Position numbers and translations under genes: made by a program. From NCBI GenBank assembly GCA_900315045.1, contig OMXR01000018.1, positions 1-38,064 on the forward strand: a DNA stretch of 38,064 bases, given 5' to 3'. The stretch comes from an uncultured Sutterella sp. Lineage in GTDB: Bacteria; Pseudomonadota; Gammaproteobacteria; Burkholderiales; Burkholderiaceae_F. Shown piece by piece: positions 27,382 through 38,064 of the stretch (position 1 is the first letter of the stretch; every line of letters begins with the position of its first letter). A model generated the notes under the pieces. The model saw only the letters and a program-made list of their open reading frames with translations, did not search any database and had not been told where the DNA came from.

Positions 27382-28499
27382 TCATTTGAAAATGGCAAAG
27401 GCCTTCTGGCCAAGAATTTCTCCGACGATCCGGGCAGTGTTTCTCGCGGACTGCGCATCGGCACTCTTTCCCACGAGAACCCGGTACAGGGCTCCATCCT
27501 GGACAATCCGCACGGGTTGGGACACTCTGCTTTCGCTCAGCATCATCTCGGCGTGCGCCGCCGTCTGCTGGGCGCTCAGTTCCGTGCGGAAGGCTCCGAT
27601 CTGGGCCGACCAAGCGGGTTTGGCTCCTGAAGCAAACAGCGCGGATGCAGCCGCATCAGCGCGAATCTCGGCATCGGAAGCCTCAGGCACGGCCTCCACA
27701 TCAAGCGTGAGGGCAATGGGCTCGCCCGACGTGGCCGCGGAATCCGGCGCGGGGGCGGCTGTGCTGCTTACAACTGCACTCATCGGATCCTCTTGGGGAA
27801 GAGCGGCCGAGGGAACGGACTGCTGTGCGCCGATGACGCTTTGCCGGATGGGCGAGGCAGCGGGAACCGAAGCCGAAGCGATCACGATGCGCTCGCGCAC
27901 CGCAGCCGCATTCTCGCTGCGGGGCAGTGCGGCCGGGATGGGCTGCTGCTCGATCCGGGGCGCGGCGGGAATCGACGAGGAGGCGATCTGGCGGCGCGTA
28001 ATGCGCTCGACGCGCACTCTGGCGGTTCCCCTTTTGTGGTAGCCGAGCCGGATTGCCGCCGCGTAGCTCATGTCGATGATGCGGCCGCCCGCACGATGAC
28101 CGAACGTCCGTTCGAAAGATTCGTGACGCGCGCATAGCTCGGCAGCTCCATCGTCGGATGGGCCGCCGTCATTGCGTACATGTTGTAGCGCTCGCCGATG
28201 CTGGTCTTCTTGCCGTGGAACTGCGTGCCGTACCAGCTTGCCACGCCTTCCTGCACCATGGGCTTGTCGCCTGTGACCGGGTAGTAGCGCTTGCCCATCA
28301 CGGTGTAGGGTCTGTTGGCGGCGCGGTGCGGCTGCTCCAGGCGCGGCGTGACGTCGGTCACCGAGTCGAGGATCTCCTGCTCGGAACGCGAGGAGGGACC
28401 ATCGTTCTGGAAGTATTTTCCGCCCGTGCCCGAGCATCCGGAGAGCACTGCGGCGGCAGCAAAAGCGGCCGCGAAGGAAAGCAAACGGCTAATCAGCAT
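27382..28499 (-). pseudogene. rlpA: RlpA-like septal lytic transglycosylase, frameshifted
   Basis: RlpA is an outer-membrane lipoprotein that cleaves denuded glycan at the septum. The ATG at 28499 gives a lipoprotein signal with lipobox Cys22 (FAAAAVLSGC); the longer start would place MPRARPK ahead of it. The DPBB domain begins VQEGVASWYGTQFHGKKTS and reaches GRSVIVRA, then stops at about 28068. The protein resumes in another frame with GRIIDMSYAAAIRLGYHKRG and ends in a SPOR domain (WSAQIGAFRTELSAQQTAA). The missing 8-9 residues normally read VNDRGPFH, including the Asp that is catalytic in characterised RlpA. About 25 nt appear to be lost at 28081-28092. It overlaps rodA by 11 nt. Confidence 0.88.
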
Positions 28500-29610
28500 T
28501 TTTGGTCTTGCTCTGGGCATTGATGGACATCAGGATCCCGGCGCACGTGCCGAGAATCACAAGAGCCGTGCCGCCGTAGCTCATGAAGGGCAGAGGGACG
28601 CCGACCACGGGCAGGATGCCGCTCACCATGCCGATGTTCACGAAGGTATAGGTAAAGAAGATGGCGGTGATCGAGCCGGCAAGGAGCTTGCTGAAGCTGT
28701 CACGCGCATTGACGGCGATCACGGCAGAGCGCACGATCAGAAGAAAATAGATAAAGATCAGGAAGCCGTTTCCGATCAGTCCGAATTCCTCCGAGTACAC
28801 GGCAAAGAGAAAGTCCGACGTGCGCTCCGGAATGAAGTCGAGGTGGGCCTGCGTGCCCTGCATCCAGCCCTTGCCCCAGACTCCTCCCGAGCCGATGGCG
28901 ATCAGGGCCTGGATGATGTGAAATCCGCTGCCCAGGGGATCCCTTGTCGGATCGAGCAGCGTCATCACGCGCAGCCTCTGGTAGTCGTGCAGCATCATCC
29001 AGAGCGCGGGCAGACCCGCGATGGCCGACACGCCGAGCGTGGCCATCCACTGCCAGGGGATTCCGGCAAGGAAGATCACGGTAAAGCCCGCGATGCCGAC
29101 CAGGATGGCGGTTCCCAGATCCGGCTGCTTGAGGATGAGCAGGATCGGGATGGCAAGGATCAGGCCGGAGATGAGCCAGTCCCAGTTGCTGATGATGTCG
29201 CGGCGCAGCGTGAAGTACCAGGCCAGAAAGAGCGGCAGGCCGAGCTTCATGATTTCCGAGGGCTGCACGCGGAACGGACCGAAGCCGATCCATCTTGTCG
29301 CTCCCTTCACGGTGATGCCGAAGACGAGCGTGGCGGCAAGCAGGAACACCCCGGCGACAAAAACCGGCACGGCGCACTTTTGCAGATACCGGGGCGGGAT
29401 GTTTGCGAAGATGAACATCACCACGCAGGCGACGGCATAGTTTCTCGCCTGACCCGAGATGCGCCAGGGAAAGTCCGAGCCCGCGCTAAAGAGCGTGACG
29501 AACCCCAGAGTGGACAGGATGATCACGAGCATCAGCAGCGGCAGATCGATGAGATCGAGCTCGCGCTGGAGAAACTGGGTGAACCGGAATTCCTTTTGCT
29601 TTTCCCTCAT
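28489..29610 (-). CDS. rodA: peptidoglycan glycosyltransferase RodA (SEDS)
   Basis: RodA polymerises lipid II for lateral wall growth, with PBP2 and MreBCD. The 373-aa SEDS protein has about ten hydrophobic segments, with the diagnostic FGPFRVQPSEIMKLGLP segment, KQPDLGTAILV and, near the C terminus, LPFMSYGGTALV. Start MREKQKEFRFTQFLQRELDLID lies 4 nt inside the end of mrdA (ATGA-type overlap), and the end overlaps rlpA by 11 nt. All three genes are therefore closely coupled. The protein looks complete. Confidence 0.96.
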   Translation of the reverse strand: MREKQKEFRFTQFLQRELDLIDLPLLMLVIILSTLGFVTLFSAGSDFPWRISGQARNYAVACVVMFIFANIPPRYLQKCAVPVFVAGVFLLAATLVFGITVKGATRWIGFGPFRVQPSEIMKLGLPLFLAWYFTLRRDIISNWDWLISGLILAIPILLILKQPDLGTAILVGIAGFTVIFLAGIPWQWMATLGVSAIAGLPALWMMLHDYQRLRVMTLLDPTRDPLGSGFHIIQALIAIGSGGVWGKGWMQGTQAHLDFIPERTSDFLFAVYSEEFGLIGNGFLIFIYFLLIVRSAVIAVNARDSFSKLLAGSITAIFFTYTFVNIGMVSGILPVVGVPLPFMSYGGTALVILGTCAGILMSINAQSKTKNAD

Positions 29611-31541
29611 TTCGCGGCTCCTTGTCTGCGCTGGGCCGTGCCGGGCGGAACGTGCGACAGGTGGCTCGGGGCGGGCAGCCCGAGACGATTCTCGCCCGTG
29701 ATCCAGTAGTCGAGCATCTCACGGGCGATCGGGGCGGCTGCAAGGGCGCCGAAGCCCCCGTTTTCCTTGAGCACCGCCACGGCGATCTTCGGATCGTTGG
29801 CCGGAGCGAAGGCGATGAAAAGACCGTGGTCGTGATGCTCGCGGGAGATCTTGGTCTTGTCGTAGCGATCTTCCTGCGCGATCGTGATCACCTGGGCCGT
29901 GCCGGTCTTGCCGGCCACCGGGTACTTCACGCCTTCGAAGGGCTTGCGGGCCGTGCCCGTGCGCGTCACTTCGGTCATGGCGCGCGTAACGAGGTCAAGG
30001 TGGTCCCAGGCGAGCGGAATGGTGCGCACCGGATCCTGATAGAGCGCAGTGGAGAGTCCCGTTTCCCGGTCGATCACCCTGCGCACAAGGTGCGGCGTCA
30101 TGACCACGCCCCGGTTGGCAAGCGTTGCCACGGCGTTGGCCAGCTGCAGCAGCGTGAACTGGTTGTAGCCCTGGCCGATGCCGAGGTTGATCGTGTCGCC
30201 CGGGAACCAGAACTGGCGGAAGCGTTTTCTCTTCCACTCTCTGTCCGGCAGGGTGCCCGTCTGCTCGCCGATGATGTCGATTCCGGTCTTCTGCCCGAAC
30301 CCCCACTGCTGCATGAAGGGATGGATGCGGTCGATGCCGATCTGCGAGGCAAGCCAGTAGTAGTACACGTCGGAACTGATGACGATGGAGCGGAAGAGGT
30401 CGACCTTGCCCTTCGGGGTTCCGCTTGCGTCGCGGAAGCGGTGGTTGTGATACTCGAAGACGCCCGTGTCGTTGATGGTTGTGTAGGGGGTGATCACGCC
30501 CGTCTCAAGGCCGGCAAGCGCCATGAAGGGCTTGTAGGTCGAGCCGATGGGATACAGGCCTCGCGCCGCACGGTTCAGAAGCGGCTTTTCCGGGGCGCCC
30601 GAGAGCTGCTTCCAGACATCCGGGTCGATGCCGTTCGGAAAGTTGTTCGGGTCATAGGTCGGCATGCTGACGAACGCGAGGATCTCTCCGGTCTTGGGCT
30701 CGATGGCGATGGCTGCGCCCGTGTCCGTGCCGAAGGCGTTCTCGGCGACCCGCTGAAGGTTGAGGTCAAGGCAGAGCTCAAGGTCCTTTCCGGGCTCCGC
30801 GTCGATCGAACCGAGGGAGCGGACGCGCCTGCCGCCCGCCGTGACCTCGATCATCTCGTGTCCGGGCTCGCCCCTGAGGATGTCCTCATAGCTGCGCTCG
30901 ATGCCGACCTTGCCGATCTGGTGTATGCCCTGGTAGCTCTCCGCAAGCCCCTCGGATTCGATCCGCTCGATGTCCGAGCGAGAAATCCGTCCGATGTAGC
31001 CGATCAGGTGGCTTGCGGTGCTCTTCTGCGGATACTCGCGAAAGATCCTGGGCATGATGTTGACGCCGGGAAGACGCCAGCGGTTGGCGATCACCTGGGC
31101 AACCTGCTCGTTGGTCAGACGGGTGAGAAGCGGCACGGATTCAAAGCGCCGGGCCTCCTCCTTGAGCCGCTTGAAGCGGCGCCGCTCGCCGGGCGTGATG
31201 TCCACGATCTCCGAGATTTCGTCAAGCAAATCATCGAGCTTCTTGCCCCGTGCCATGTCCGCAACCCGGATCTCGAGCGCATAGGCCCAGTAGTTCTTGG
31301 CAAGCAGCTCCCCGTTGCGGTCGCGCACGGTTCCCCGGGTTGTCGTGCTCGGGATCACCACCTTGCGGTTGGATTCGGCCCGGGCGGCGTAGTCGCTGGA
31401 TTTGAGAAGCTGCAGATAGGTGAGGCGCCCGATCAGCACTGCAAAAAGCAGGACGACAAACAGCAGCATGACCACGATGCGCCGGTAGAAGCGGTTCGGA
31501 TCATGGGCCTTGGGCAGATAGCCGGTGATTTCGGGAGCCAT
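29607..31541 (-). CDS. mrdA: peptidoglycan D,D-transpeptidase PBP2
   Basis: PBP2 crosslinks glycan strands during elongation and partners RodA. The 644-aa protein has an N-terminal membrane anchor (IVVMLLFVVLLFAVLIGRLTY), a PBP dimerisation domain (residues about 60-240) and a transpeptidase domain. That domain has the active-site SxxK motif in YPIGSTYKPFMAL, an SSD motif in VISSDVYYYW and the KTG triad in VAGKTGTAQV. The C terminus carries a short proline-rich tail (PAPSHLSHVPPG). It starts 12 nt after mreD. Length and motifs fit the family. Confidence 0.96.
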   Translation of the reverse strand: MAPEITGYLPKAHDPNRFYRRIVVMLLFVVLLFAVLIGRLTYLQLLKSSDYAARAESNRKVVIPSTTTRGTVRDRNGELLAKNYWAYALEIRVADMARGKKLDDLLDEISEIVDITPGERRRFKRLKEEARRFESVPLLTRLTNEQVAQVIANRWRLPGVNIMPRIFREYPQKSTASHLIGYIGRISRSDIERIESEGLAESYQGIHQIGKVGIERSYEDILRGEPGHEMIEVTAGGRRVRSLGSIDAEPGKDLELCLDLNLQRVAENAFGTDTGAAIAIEPKTGEILAFVSMPTYDPNNFPNGIDPDVWKQLSGAPEKPLLNRAARGLYPIGSTYKPFMALAGLETGVITPYTTINDTGVFEYHNHRFRDASGTPKGKVDLFRSIVISSDVYYYWLASQIGIDRIHPFMQQWGFGQKTGIDIIGEQTGTLPDREWKRKRFRQFWFPGDTINLGIGQGYNQFTLLQLANAVATLANRGVVMTPHLVRRVIDRETGLSTALYQDPVRTIPLAWDHLDLVTRAMTEVTRTGTARKPFEGVKYPVAGKTGTAQVITIAQEDRYDKTKISREHHDHGLFIAFAPANDPKIAVAVLKENGGFGALAAAPIAREMLDYWITGENRLGLPAPSHLSHVPPGTAQRRQGAAK

Positions 31542-31553
31542 GATGCGCGTCCG

Positions 31554-32099
31554 TCAGATCGGAGTGTCGGCCCTGTTCTGGGTCCGCCTCTGGGGGATGA
31601 GCAGCAGATAGCTTGCAATCGGCCACAGCAGCGCGTTGGTCAGGCTCTGGGTGAACCAGAGCCAGCCGGGGAACTCGCCCCCCATCCAGATGCTGACGAA
31701 CAGCACGATCCCCTGCGTAAGCAGGAAGATCGGCAGCAGATGCAGCGCCTGGCCCGGAGATGAAAACCAGGGAATGCGCCGCTCGAGCAGATTCGCAAAG
31801 TAGCACAGGAACGTATAGGAAAGGGCGTGCTGGCCGAGAACCGCGCTGTCAAAGACGTCCATCAGCAGGCCGAGAAGAAACGGCAGCAGCAGACCCGTGA
31901 TCCGCTTCTCGCGGATGCTCCAGAACGCGAGCGTCACGGCCAGAAAGTCGGGAGCCCAGACCGGGGCGGAGAGCCGGGAGATGTTGAGCACGTAGGCGAC
32001 GGCGATCGTCGAGTACACCCACAGCGGGCTTACGGGCAGAAGGATGTAGGTGCGGGCGGTTGCTTCCGAATGCCGGCGGACGATTGAGGGCTTGTTCAT
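31554..32099 (-). CDS. mreD: rod shape-determining protein MreD
   Basis: MreD is the membrane partner of MreC in the elongasome. The 181-aa protein has about five hydrophobic segments, with the family's characteristic stretch WAPDFLAVTLAFWSIREKRI followed by GLLLPFLLGLLMDVFDSAVL, and then ALSYTFLCYFANLLERRI. It overlaps mreC by 4 nt (ATGA) and is followed by mrdA after 12 nt. MreD sequences diverge strongly, so assignment rests on motif pattern plus gene order. Confidence 0.93.
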   Translation of the reverse strand: MNKPSIVRRHSEATARTYILLPVSPLWVYSTIAVAYVLNISRLSAPVWAPDFLAVTLAFWSIREKRITGLLLPFLLGLLMDVFDSAVLGQHALSYTFLCYFANLLERRIPWFSSPGQALHLLPIFLLTQGIVLFVSIWMGGEFPGWLWFTQSLTNALLWPIASYLLLIPQRRTQNRADTPI

Positions 32100-32992
32100 T
32101 TTCCTAATCCTCCGGGCGCGGCCGGCCGGGACGAGTCCTGCTCGCTGGAAATGACGGGGGCCGGGCGCAGATGCACGCGGGCGAACTGCCCGTCATCCAC
32201 CATGGCCTTGGGGTGGAGTTCGATCATGGCATAGGTTTCGCCGGGCTCCCGAACGATGTCCGAAACGACGCCGACCTTCGTATTGCGGGGGAAGATGCCG
32301 TCAAGTCCGCTCGTGATGACGCTGTCGCCAGTGACCACGTCCGAAGCAACGGGAACGTACAGGACGCGCATCTTGTCCGTCGCGCCCACGCCTTCGGCGA
32401 TGGCCCTAAGGCCTGTGCGCTCGAACTGAATCGGGATCTGGAAGCCTCGCGAAGTGATGAGCGAGAGCTCGCACTCGTCCGGATACACGCGCACGATCTG
32501 ACCGAGCACGCCCCGGCTGTCCGTGACGGCCATGCCGCCGCGGATGCCGGAATTCGCTCCGCGGTTCAGAACGATGTTGCGCGAGAAGCGGTCGCCCACG
32601 GCGCCTTTGATTTCAACGAGAACGGCAGCTCCTGCGTCCGGATTGGGCGGCAGCTGCAGGAGGTTTCTGAGCTGCGCATTCTGCTCGAGAAGCGCGGTCG
32701 CGCGGTCGGCCTGGATGTGCAGCGCCTCGTTTTCGCTGCGCAGCCGGTCAAGCTCGCGCACCTGCCCGATGCCGCCCTCGAAAAACCGCACGGCAAGCTC
32801 GACGCCCTCGAAGGGGGCGTTCACGACACGCTCGATCGGGGAGACGAACACGCGCATGAAGACGCGCACCGGCTCCAGAACGCGCATCCGGCTGTCGACC
32901 AGCATGAGCAGCAGCGAGAGCAGCGTGAAGAAGAAGAACCGTGCCTTGGCAGGAATGCCCTGTCTGAAAAGCGGTGGCGACCCGTATTGCAT
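32096..32992 (-). CDS. mreC: rod shape-determining protein MreC
   Basis: MreC is a periplasmic scaffold anchored in the inner membrane that activates PBP2. The 298-aa protein has an N-terminal anchor (ARFFFFTLLSLLLMLVDSRM), a coiled-coil segment (LDRLRSENEALHIQADRATALLEQNAQLRNLL), and a beta-barrel periplasmic part with NRGANSGIRGGMAVTD and SGLDGIFPRNTKVGVV. I take ATG at 32992 (MQYGSPPLFRQGIP), which is the usual start for betaproteobacterial MreC. It follows mreB by 89 nt and overlaps mreD by 4 nt. Confidence 0.94.
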   Translation of the reverse strand: MQYGSPPLFRQGIPAKARFFFFTLLSLLLMLVDSRMRVLEPVRVFMRVFVSPIERVVNAPFEGVELAVRFFEGGIGQVRELDRLRSENEALHIQADRATALLEQNAQLRNLLQLPPNPDAGAAVLVEIKGAVGDRFSRNIVLNRGANSGIRGGMAVTDSRGVLGQIVRVYPDECELSLITSRGFQIPIQFERTGLRAIAEGVGATDKMRVLYVPVASDVVTGDSVITSGLDGIFPRNTKVGVVSDIVREPGETYAMIELHPKAMVDDGQFARVHLRPAPVISSEQDSSRPAAPGGLGK

Positions 32993-33081
32993 GGATATGC
33001 TCGAAAAGCCAAAGGGCGCAGGCCGATCAAAGCGACCGGAGCGCGCCCTCTGAGCTCGTGGCAAGGAGCTGAATTCCCCGG

Positions 33082-34200
<1,119 letters not shown>

Positions 34201-34362
34201 TCAATGTCAGTAGGTTGAGCGCAATGATACCGACTTTAGTGGCCGGAAAGGCACAAAATTCAGGCCTTTTTGCCAGCGGGCCGCCCCGCGGCTGCACTCT
34301 GGCGGTCAAAACGCGGTAAATTGCGACGTTTGCTGACTTTTTTCTTTCACGGGTAGGTAGAT

Positions 34363-34650
34363 ATGTCCCTTAGTCTGGACGATGTCCGCCGCATCGCGGA
34401 CCTCGCGCACATTGACATTTCCGAGGCGCAGGCCGAGCGCATGCAGGGCGAAATGAACGATATTTTCAAGATGATCGAGCAGATCCAGGCGGTCAATACC
34501 GATGGAATCGAGCCGATGATGCATCCGCACGACGCAGCGCAGAGGCTGCGCGAAGACAAGGTGGTCTTTGAAGACAATCGGCAGGAGAACATGAAGAACG
34601 CCCCCGAGGAGTTCGAGGGCCTGTTCCTCGTGCCGCAGGTGATCGAGTAA
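34363..34650 (+). CDS. gatC: Asp/Glu-tRNA amidotransferase subunit C
   Basis: GatC holds GatA and GatB together in the enzyme that converts misacylated Glu-tRNA(Gln) and Asp-tRNA(Asn). The 95-aa protein reads [20 protein letters not shown], with the conserved DVxxIAxLAxI pattern, and ends LFLVPQVIE. It is 13 nt ahead of gatA. It is divergent from mreB, an order common in Betaproteobacteria. Confidence 0.95.
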   Translation: MSLSLDDVRRIADLAHIDISEAQAERMQGEMNDIFKMIEQIQAVNTDGIEPMMHPHDAAQRLREDKVVFEDNRQENMKNAPEEFEGLFLVPQVIE

Positions 34651-34663
34651 GGAGCTGGGACAA

Positions 34664-36121
34664 ATGGAAAAGTACTTTTACACCGTTGCCGAGCTCTCCC
34701 GCGCGCTTGCCGAAAAGAAGGTGAGCGCCGTCGAGCTCGCCAGGGAATACCTCGGCCGGATCGAGGCGAAGAACTCCGCTCTCAACTGCTTTCTTGACGT
34801 GCGCCCCGAAGAGACGCTCAAGCAGGCAGAGCTCGCCGACAAGCGGATTGCCGAGGGCACCGCGGGGCGCCTCACGGGCATTCCGATCGCCCACAAGGAC
34901 ATCTTCGTCACCCGGGAATGGGCTTCGACCGCCGCAAGCCGCATGCTCGAGGGCTACATGAGCCCCTTTGACGCGGCAGTCGTCGCCAAGCTCAAGGCGG
35001 CCGGCATGGTGACCCTCGGCAAGCTCAACTGCGACGAGTTCGCCATGGGTTCTGCCAACGAGAACTCGGCCTATGGCAAGGTGCTCAATCCCTGGGATGC
35101 GAATGCCGTTCCCGGCGGCTCCTCGGGCGGCTCTTCGAGCTGCGTGGCCGCGGGCCTGGCTCCGATCGCCACCGCAACCGATACGGGCGGCTCGATCCGC
35201 GAACCGGCGAGCTTCACCGGCGTCACGGGCGTGAAGCCCACGTACGGGCGGCCCTCTCGCCTTGGCATGATTGCCTTTGCCTCGAGCCTGGATACCGCGG
35301 GCCTCATGGCGCATACGGTCGAGGACATCGCCTGGGTGCTGGGCGACATGGTGGGATTCGAGCCCTGGGACTCGACGAGCGAGAACCTCCCGGCGGAAGA
35401 CTTCACGCGCGATCTCGACAAGGGCGTCAAGGACATGAAGATCGGCGTGCCCCGCAAATGGTTCCAGCAGGGGCTTGACCCGGAAGTGGCCGCTTCGATC
35501 GAGGCGGTCATCGACGAGTACAGGCGCCAGGGTGCGCAGATCGTGGAAATCGAGCTTCCGACCGTGGAGCTCGGCGTGCCCGTCTACTATGTCGTTGCCT
35601 GCGCCGAGGCAAGCTCGAACCTCTCGCGCTTTGACGGCGTGCGCTACGGACACCGCGCCGCCGAGTACGACGACATCCAGGACATGATCAAGAAGAGCCG
35701 CAACGAAGGGTTCGGTGCGGAGCCCAAGCGCCGCATCCTCATCGGCACCTACGTGCTCTCGCACGGGTACTACGACGCGTACTACCTCAAGGCCCAGAAG
35801 GTGCGCCGCCTCATCACCGAGGAGTTCGACCGCGCCTTCCAGAACGTGGACGCGATCATCAGTCCGGTCACGGCGGGAACGGCCTATGACTTCGGCGCCA
35901 AGAGCGACCCGGTGTCGGCATACCTCGGCGACCTCTACACGGTGCCGATGTCGCTCGCCGGCCTGCCCTGCATGAGCATGCCCTGCGGCGTGCACAGCAA
36001 CGGCCGCCCGATCGGCGTGCAGCTCACCTGCGCAAGATTCGAGGAAGCCAAGATGCTCGGCATCGCCGCCGCCTGGCAGCGCGCCACCGACTGGCACCTG
36101 CGCCATCCGAACGGGCTCTAA
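34664..36121 (+). CDS. gatA: Asp/Glu-tRNA amidotransferase subunit A
   Basis: GatA is the glutamine amidase that feeds ammonia to GatB. The 485-aa protein has the amidase signature with the catalytic Lys-Ser-Ser triad: [12 protein letters not shown] (Lys), [14 protein letters not shown] (first Ser) and [19 protein letters not shown] (nucleophile region). The C-terminal part, [20 protein letters not shown], is the usual amidase end. A ribosome site AAGGAG precedes the ATG. gatB follows after 18 nt. Complete. Confidence 0.97.
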   Translation: MEKYFYTVAELSRALAEKKVSAVELAREYLGRIEAKNSALNCFLDVRPEETLKQAELADKRIAEGTAGRLTGIPIAHKDIFVTREWASTAASRMLEGYMSPFDAAVVAKLKAAGMVTLGKLNCDEFAMGSANENSAYGKVLNPWDANAVPGGSSGGSSSCVAAGLAPIATATDTGGSIREPASFTGVTGVKPTYGRPSRLGMIAFASSLDTAGLMAHTVEDIAWVLGDMVGFEPWDSTSENLPAEDFTRDLDKGVKDMKIGVPRKWFQQGLDPEVAASIEAVIDEYRRQGAQIVEIELPTVELGVPVYYVVACAEASSNLSRFDGVRYGHRAAEYDDIQDMIKKSRNEGFGAEPKRRILIGTYVLSHGYYDAYYLKAQKVRRLITEEFDRAFQNVDAIISPVTAGTAYDFGAKSDPVSAYLGDLYTVPMSLAGLPCMSMPCGVHSNGRPIGVQLTCARFEEAKMLGIAAAWQRATDWHLRHPNGL

Positions 36122-36139
36122 GAGAAGGAAGAAAGCAAA

Positions 36140-37591
36140 ATGGAATGGGAAGTTGTCATTGGTCTTGAAACGCACGTTCAGCTTTCGACCGAATCGAAGA
36201 TTTTCTCCGGCGCCTCCTGCGCGTTCGGTGCCGACCCCAACACGCACGCCTGCTACATCGATCTCGCGCTCCCGGGCGCGCTGCCGGTGCTCAACCGCAC
36301 GGCCGTCGAAAAGGCGATGCGCTTCGGGCTCGCGATCGGAGCAGAGGTTGCCGAAAAGTCGGTTTTTGACCGCAAGAACTATTTCTACCCGGATCTGCCC
36401 AAGGGCTATCAGATCAGTCAGTTCCCGCTGCCCATCGTGAAGGGCGGGAAGATCTCCTTTACCGTGCAGCCGCGAAAGGGCGAGCCGTACCGCAAGACGG
36501 TGAACCTCACGCGCGCGCACCTTGAGGAGGATGCGGGCAAGAGCGTGCACGGCATCGTGCGCGGCAAGTCCGGCATGGACCTCAACCGCGCGGGCACGCC
36601 GCTTCTGGAGATCGTGACCGAGCCCGACATGAGGAGCGCCGAGGAGGCGGTCGGATACGCCAAGGCTCTGCACGCACTTGTCGTCTGGATCGGCATGACC
36701 CGGGGCAACATGCAGGAAGGCAATTTCCGGTGCGACGCCAACGTCTCGGTGCGCCCCAAGGGCGAGCGGGGTTTCGGCACGCGCTGCGAGATCAAGAACC
36801 TCAACTCGTTCAAGTTCCTGCAGGAAGCCATCGACTACGAGATGTACCGTCAGATCCAGTTGATCGAATCGGGTGAAAAGGTTGTTCAGGCTACGCGCCT
36901 TTATGACCCGGCAACCGGCGAGACGCGTCTCATGCGCGTCAAGGAAGACTCGATGGATTACCGCTACTTCCCCGACCCCGACCTGATGCCGCTCATCATT
37001 TCCGACGAGTGGAAGGCCAGAGTAGCGGACGGGATGCCCGAGTTGCCCGAGGCGATGCGCACGCGCCTTGTGAATGATCTGGGGCTCACCGAATACGATG
37101 CGGACGTGCTGACGGCAAGCCGCGACATTGCCGACTACTACAGCGCCCTTGCCGCCGAGGCTCCGGACAAGAAGATCGCCGCCAACTGGGTGATGGGCGA
37201 GGTCGCCTCGGCCGTGAACGGCACCGAGGGCATGACCTATGCGGCCGCCCCCGTGCGTCCCGAGGTTCTTGCGCAGATCCTCAAGCGCCTGGCAGACGGG
37301 ACCATCAACGCCAAGGGCGCCAAGCGCATCTTCCAGCTTGTCTGGGAGGGCGTCGGCTCGGACGTCGATGGACTCATCGAATCCGAAGGGCTGAAGCAGA
37401 TTTCGGATGCGAGTGCCATCGAGCCGCTCATTGACGAGGTTCTCGCCAAGAACCAGAAGATGGTCGACGAGTTCCGCGCGGGCAAGCAGAAGGCCTTCAA
37501 CGCTCTGGTCGGCCAGTGCATGAAGGCAACCCGGGGCAAGGCCAATCCCCAGCAGGTCAATGAACTGCTGAAGAAAAAGCTCGGCGCGTAG
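36140..37591 (+). CDS. gatB: Asp/Glu-tRNA amidotransferase subunit B
   Basis: GatB is the tRNA-binding kinase-amidotransferase subunit. The 483-aa protein reads [20 protein letters not shown], followed by [39 protein letters not shown] and the tRNA-related [20 protein letters not shown]. It ends with the YqeY-like helical tail [26 protein letters not shown] precedes the ATG. A UUCG terminator follows the stop. Complete. Confidence 0.97.
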   Translation: MEWEVVIGLETHVQLSTESKIFSGASCAFGADPNTHACYIDLALPGALPVLNRTAVEKAMRFGLAIGAEVAEKSVFDRKNYFYPDLPKGYQISQFPLPIVKGGKISFTVQPRKGEPYRKTVNLTRAHLEEDAGKSVHGIVRGKSGMDLNRAGTPLLEIVTEPDMRSAEEAVGYAKALHALVVWIGMTRGNMQEGNFRCDANVSVRPKGERGFGTRCEIKNLNSFKFLQEAIDYEMYRQIQLIESGEKVVQATRLYDPATGETRLMRVKEDSMDYRYFPDPDLMPLIISDEWKARVADGMPELPEAMRTRLVNDLGLTEYDADVLTASRDIADYYSALAAEAPDKKIAANWVMGEVASAVNGTEGMTYAAAPVRPEVLAQILKRLADGTINAKGAKRIFQLVWEGVGSDVDGLIESEGLKQISDASAIEPLIDEVLAKNQKMVDEFRAGKQKAFNALVGQCMKATRGKANPQQVNELLKKKLGA

Positions 37592-37614
37592 AAGCGATCG
37601 CCGCCTGCATGAGT

Positions 37615-37642
37615 GCAAAAGGAGTCTTCGGACTCCTTTTGC
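37615..37642. terminator. rho-independent terminator after gatB (UUCG tetraloop)
   Basis: GCAAAAGGAGTC (37615-37626), loop TTCG, GACTCCTTTTGC (37631-37642). The 12-bp stem is perfect; the A/T tracts at its base would allow function on either strand. Confidence 0.8.
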
Positions 37643-37755
37643 GCATCTGGCCCCTTGCGGAATCCTGCCTCCGGCAGAGGATACAATGGGGCGTGATGGA
37701 GGCTCTTGCAGGCTCTGGTGGGCTTGCTGCCATGCCTCATCTGTCAGGAGACGAA

Positions 37756-38064
37756 ATGCGCGGATGGCATCTTTTTGATCGCACCAGACTCGGGTGCGTG
37801 GGCAGATTCCCGTACTGGCGGGCGGTCGCGGTGCATGCCGTGCTCCTCATCGCAGTCTTTGTCGCTCCTTTTGAAATCCTCTACCGGCTGGACAGTAATC
37901 CGGACGGGATCCCGATGACGATCTTCCTCTATGGCTGGCTTGCGTTTGCCTTCGTCACCGCCTGGTGCCTGATGCGGCTTACCGGCCGGCGGCTGGCGGA
38001 TGCGGGGTTTGCCAGAGGCTGGCGCTGGCTCGTGCTGGTGCCTGTTCTGGGATGGCTGGCGCTT
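37756..38064 (+). CDS. membrane protein, DUF805-like, truncated at the window edge
   Basis: 103 residues are visible with no stop before the edge. The ATG at 37756 is preceded by CAGGAGACGAA. The protein begins MRGWHLFDRTRLGCVGRFPY and has a hydrophobic segment (AVHAVLLIAVFVAPFEIL), a second one (TIFLYGWLAFAFVTAWCLM) and a third beginning WLVLVPVLGWLAL. The loop RLTGRRLADAGFARGWRW resembles the RRLHDxGxSGWW pattern of DUF805 membrane proteins. TACAAT at 37682-37687 could be its -10 box, with no clear -35. Assignment is tentative; the rest lies outside the window. Confidence 0.55.
   Translation, partial: MRGWHLFDRTRLGCVGRFPYWRAVAVHAVLLIAVFVAPFEILYRLDSNPDGIPMTIFLYGWLAFAFVTAWCLMRLTGRRLADAGFARGWRWLVLVPVLGWLAL

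Noticed and set aside
29622..31763. 713-residue open frame on the plus strand
   Set aside because: Antisense to mrdA and mreD with their motifs in place; a shadow of codon bias.
34493..37618. 1041-residue open frame on the minus strand
   Set aside because: It lies antisense to gatC, gatA and gatB, which are intact and unmistakable. It has no motif of its own.
37706..37918. 70-residue frame ahead of the right-edge membrane protein
   Set aside because: It overlaps the membrane-protein frame, which has a better ribosome site, hydrophobic segments and no stop up to the edge.

Overview
The window is about 38 kb of chromosome from a betaproteobacterium, most likely a Sutterellaceae-like member of Burkholderiales (Sutterella or Parasutterella type). 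That placement is inferred from gene content, not from a search. The evidence is the rpmH-rnpA-yidD-yidC / dnaA-dnaN-gyrB replication block, the mreBCD-mrdA-rodA-rlpA elongation operon divergent from gatCAB, a DUF3683-type FAD/Fe-S oxidoreductase, a coaX-SPOR gene pair, and a menA gene pointing to menaquinone-based anaerobic respiration. No tRNA, rRNA, CRISPR array, insertion sequence or prophage gene was recognised.

Layout: 1-3678 (minus strand) is the end of the classical rpmH-rnpA-yidD-yidC-mnmE segment, with one small membrane protein gene on the plus strand between yidC and mnmE. 4200-9485 (plus) is dnaA, dnaN, gyrB. 9514-14897 (plus) carries a cytosolic-type 5'-nucleotidase, a large OYE/2,4-dienoyl-CoA-reductase-like flavoprotein, a PBP5-like protein that has lost all three catalytic motifs, ybeD and menA. 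14902-16365 (minus) holds a dolP-like BON lipoprotein and a possible Crp-like regulator. 16366-16849 is a non-coding, AT-rich stretch with four exact DnaA boxes and is the best oriC candidate. 16850-18279 (plus) is coaX and a SPOR protein. 18276-22718 (minus) is a HIT protein and the 1323-aa oxidoreductase. 22824-25640 (plus) is an AT-richer DUF234-type ATPase gene abutting ilvA. 25686-34125 (minus) is the cell-elongation operon with an M20 peptidase and an orphan small protein at its tail. 34363-37591 (plus) is gatCAB, ending in a UUCG-loop terminator, followed by a truncated membrane protein gene at the right edge.

Three points stand out. First, the DnaA-box cluster lies about 11-12 kb away from dnaA, while the dnaA upstream region has none. 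Second, mnmE, yidC and rlpA each carry a short, out-of-frame deletion that removes a conserved core segment (the LQGHGG region, the last membrane segment, and the VNDRGPF catalytic segment respectively). Because yidC is normally essential, an assembly or sequencing artefact is at least as likely as genuine gene decay. Third, the gene in the dacA position next to ybeD looks like a catalytically dead PBP5. I saw no obviously new multi-gene system; the rest is a core housekeeping region.
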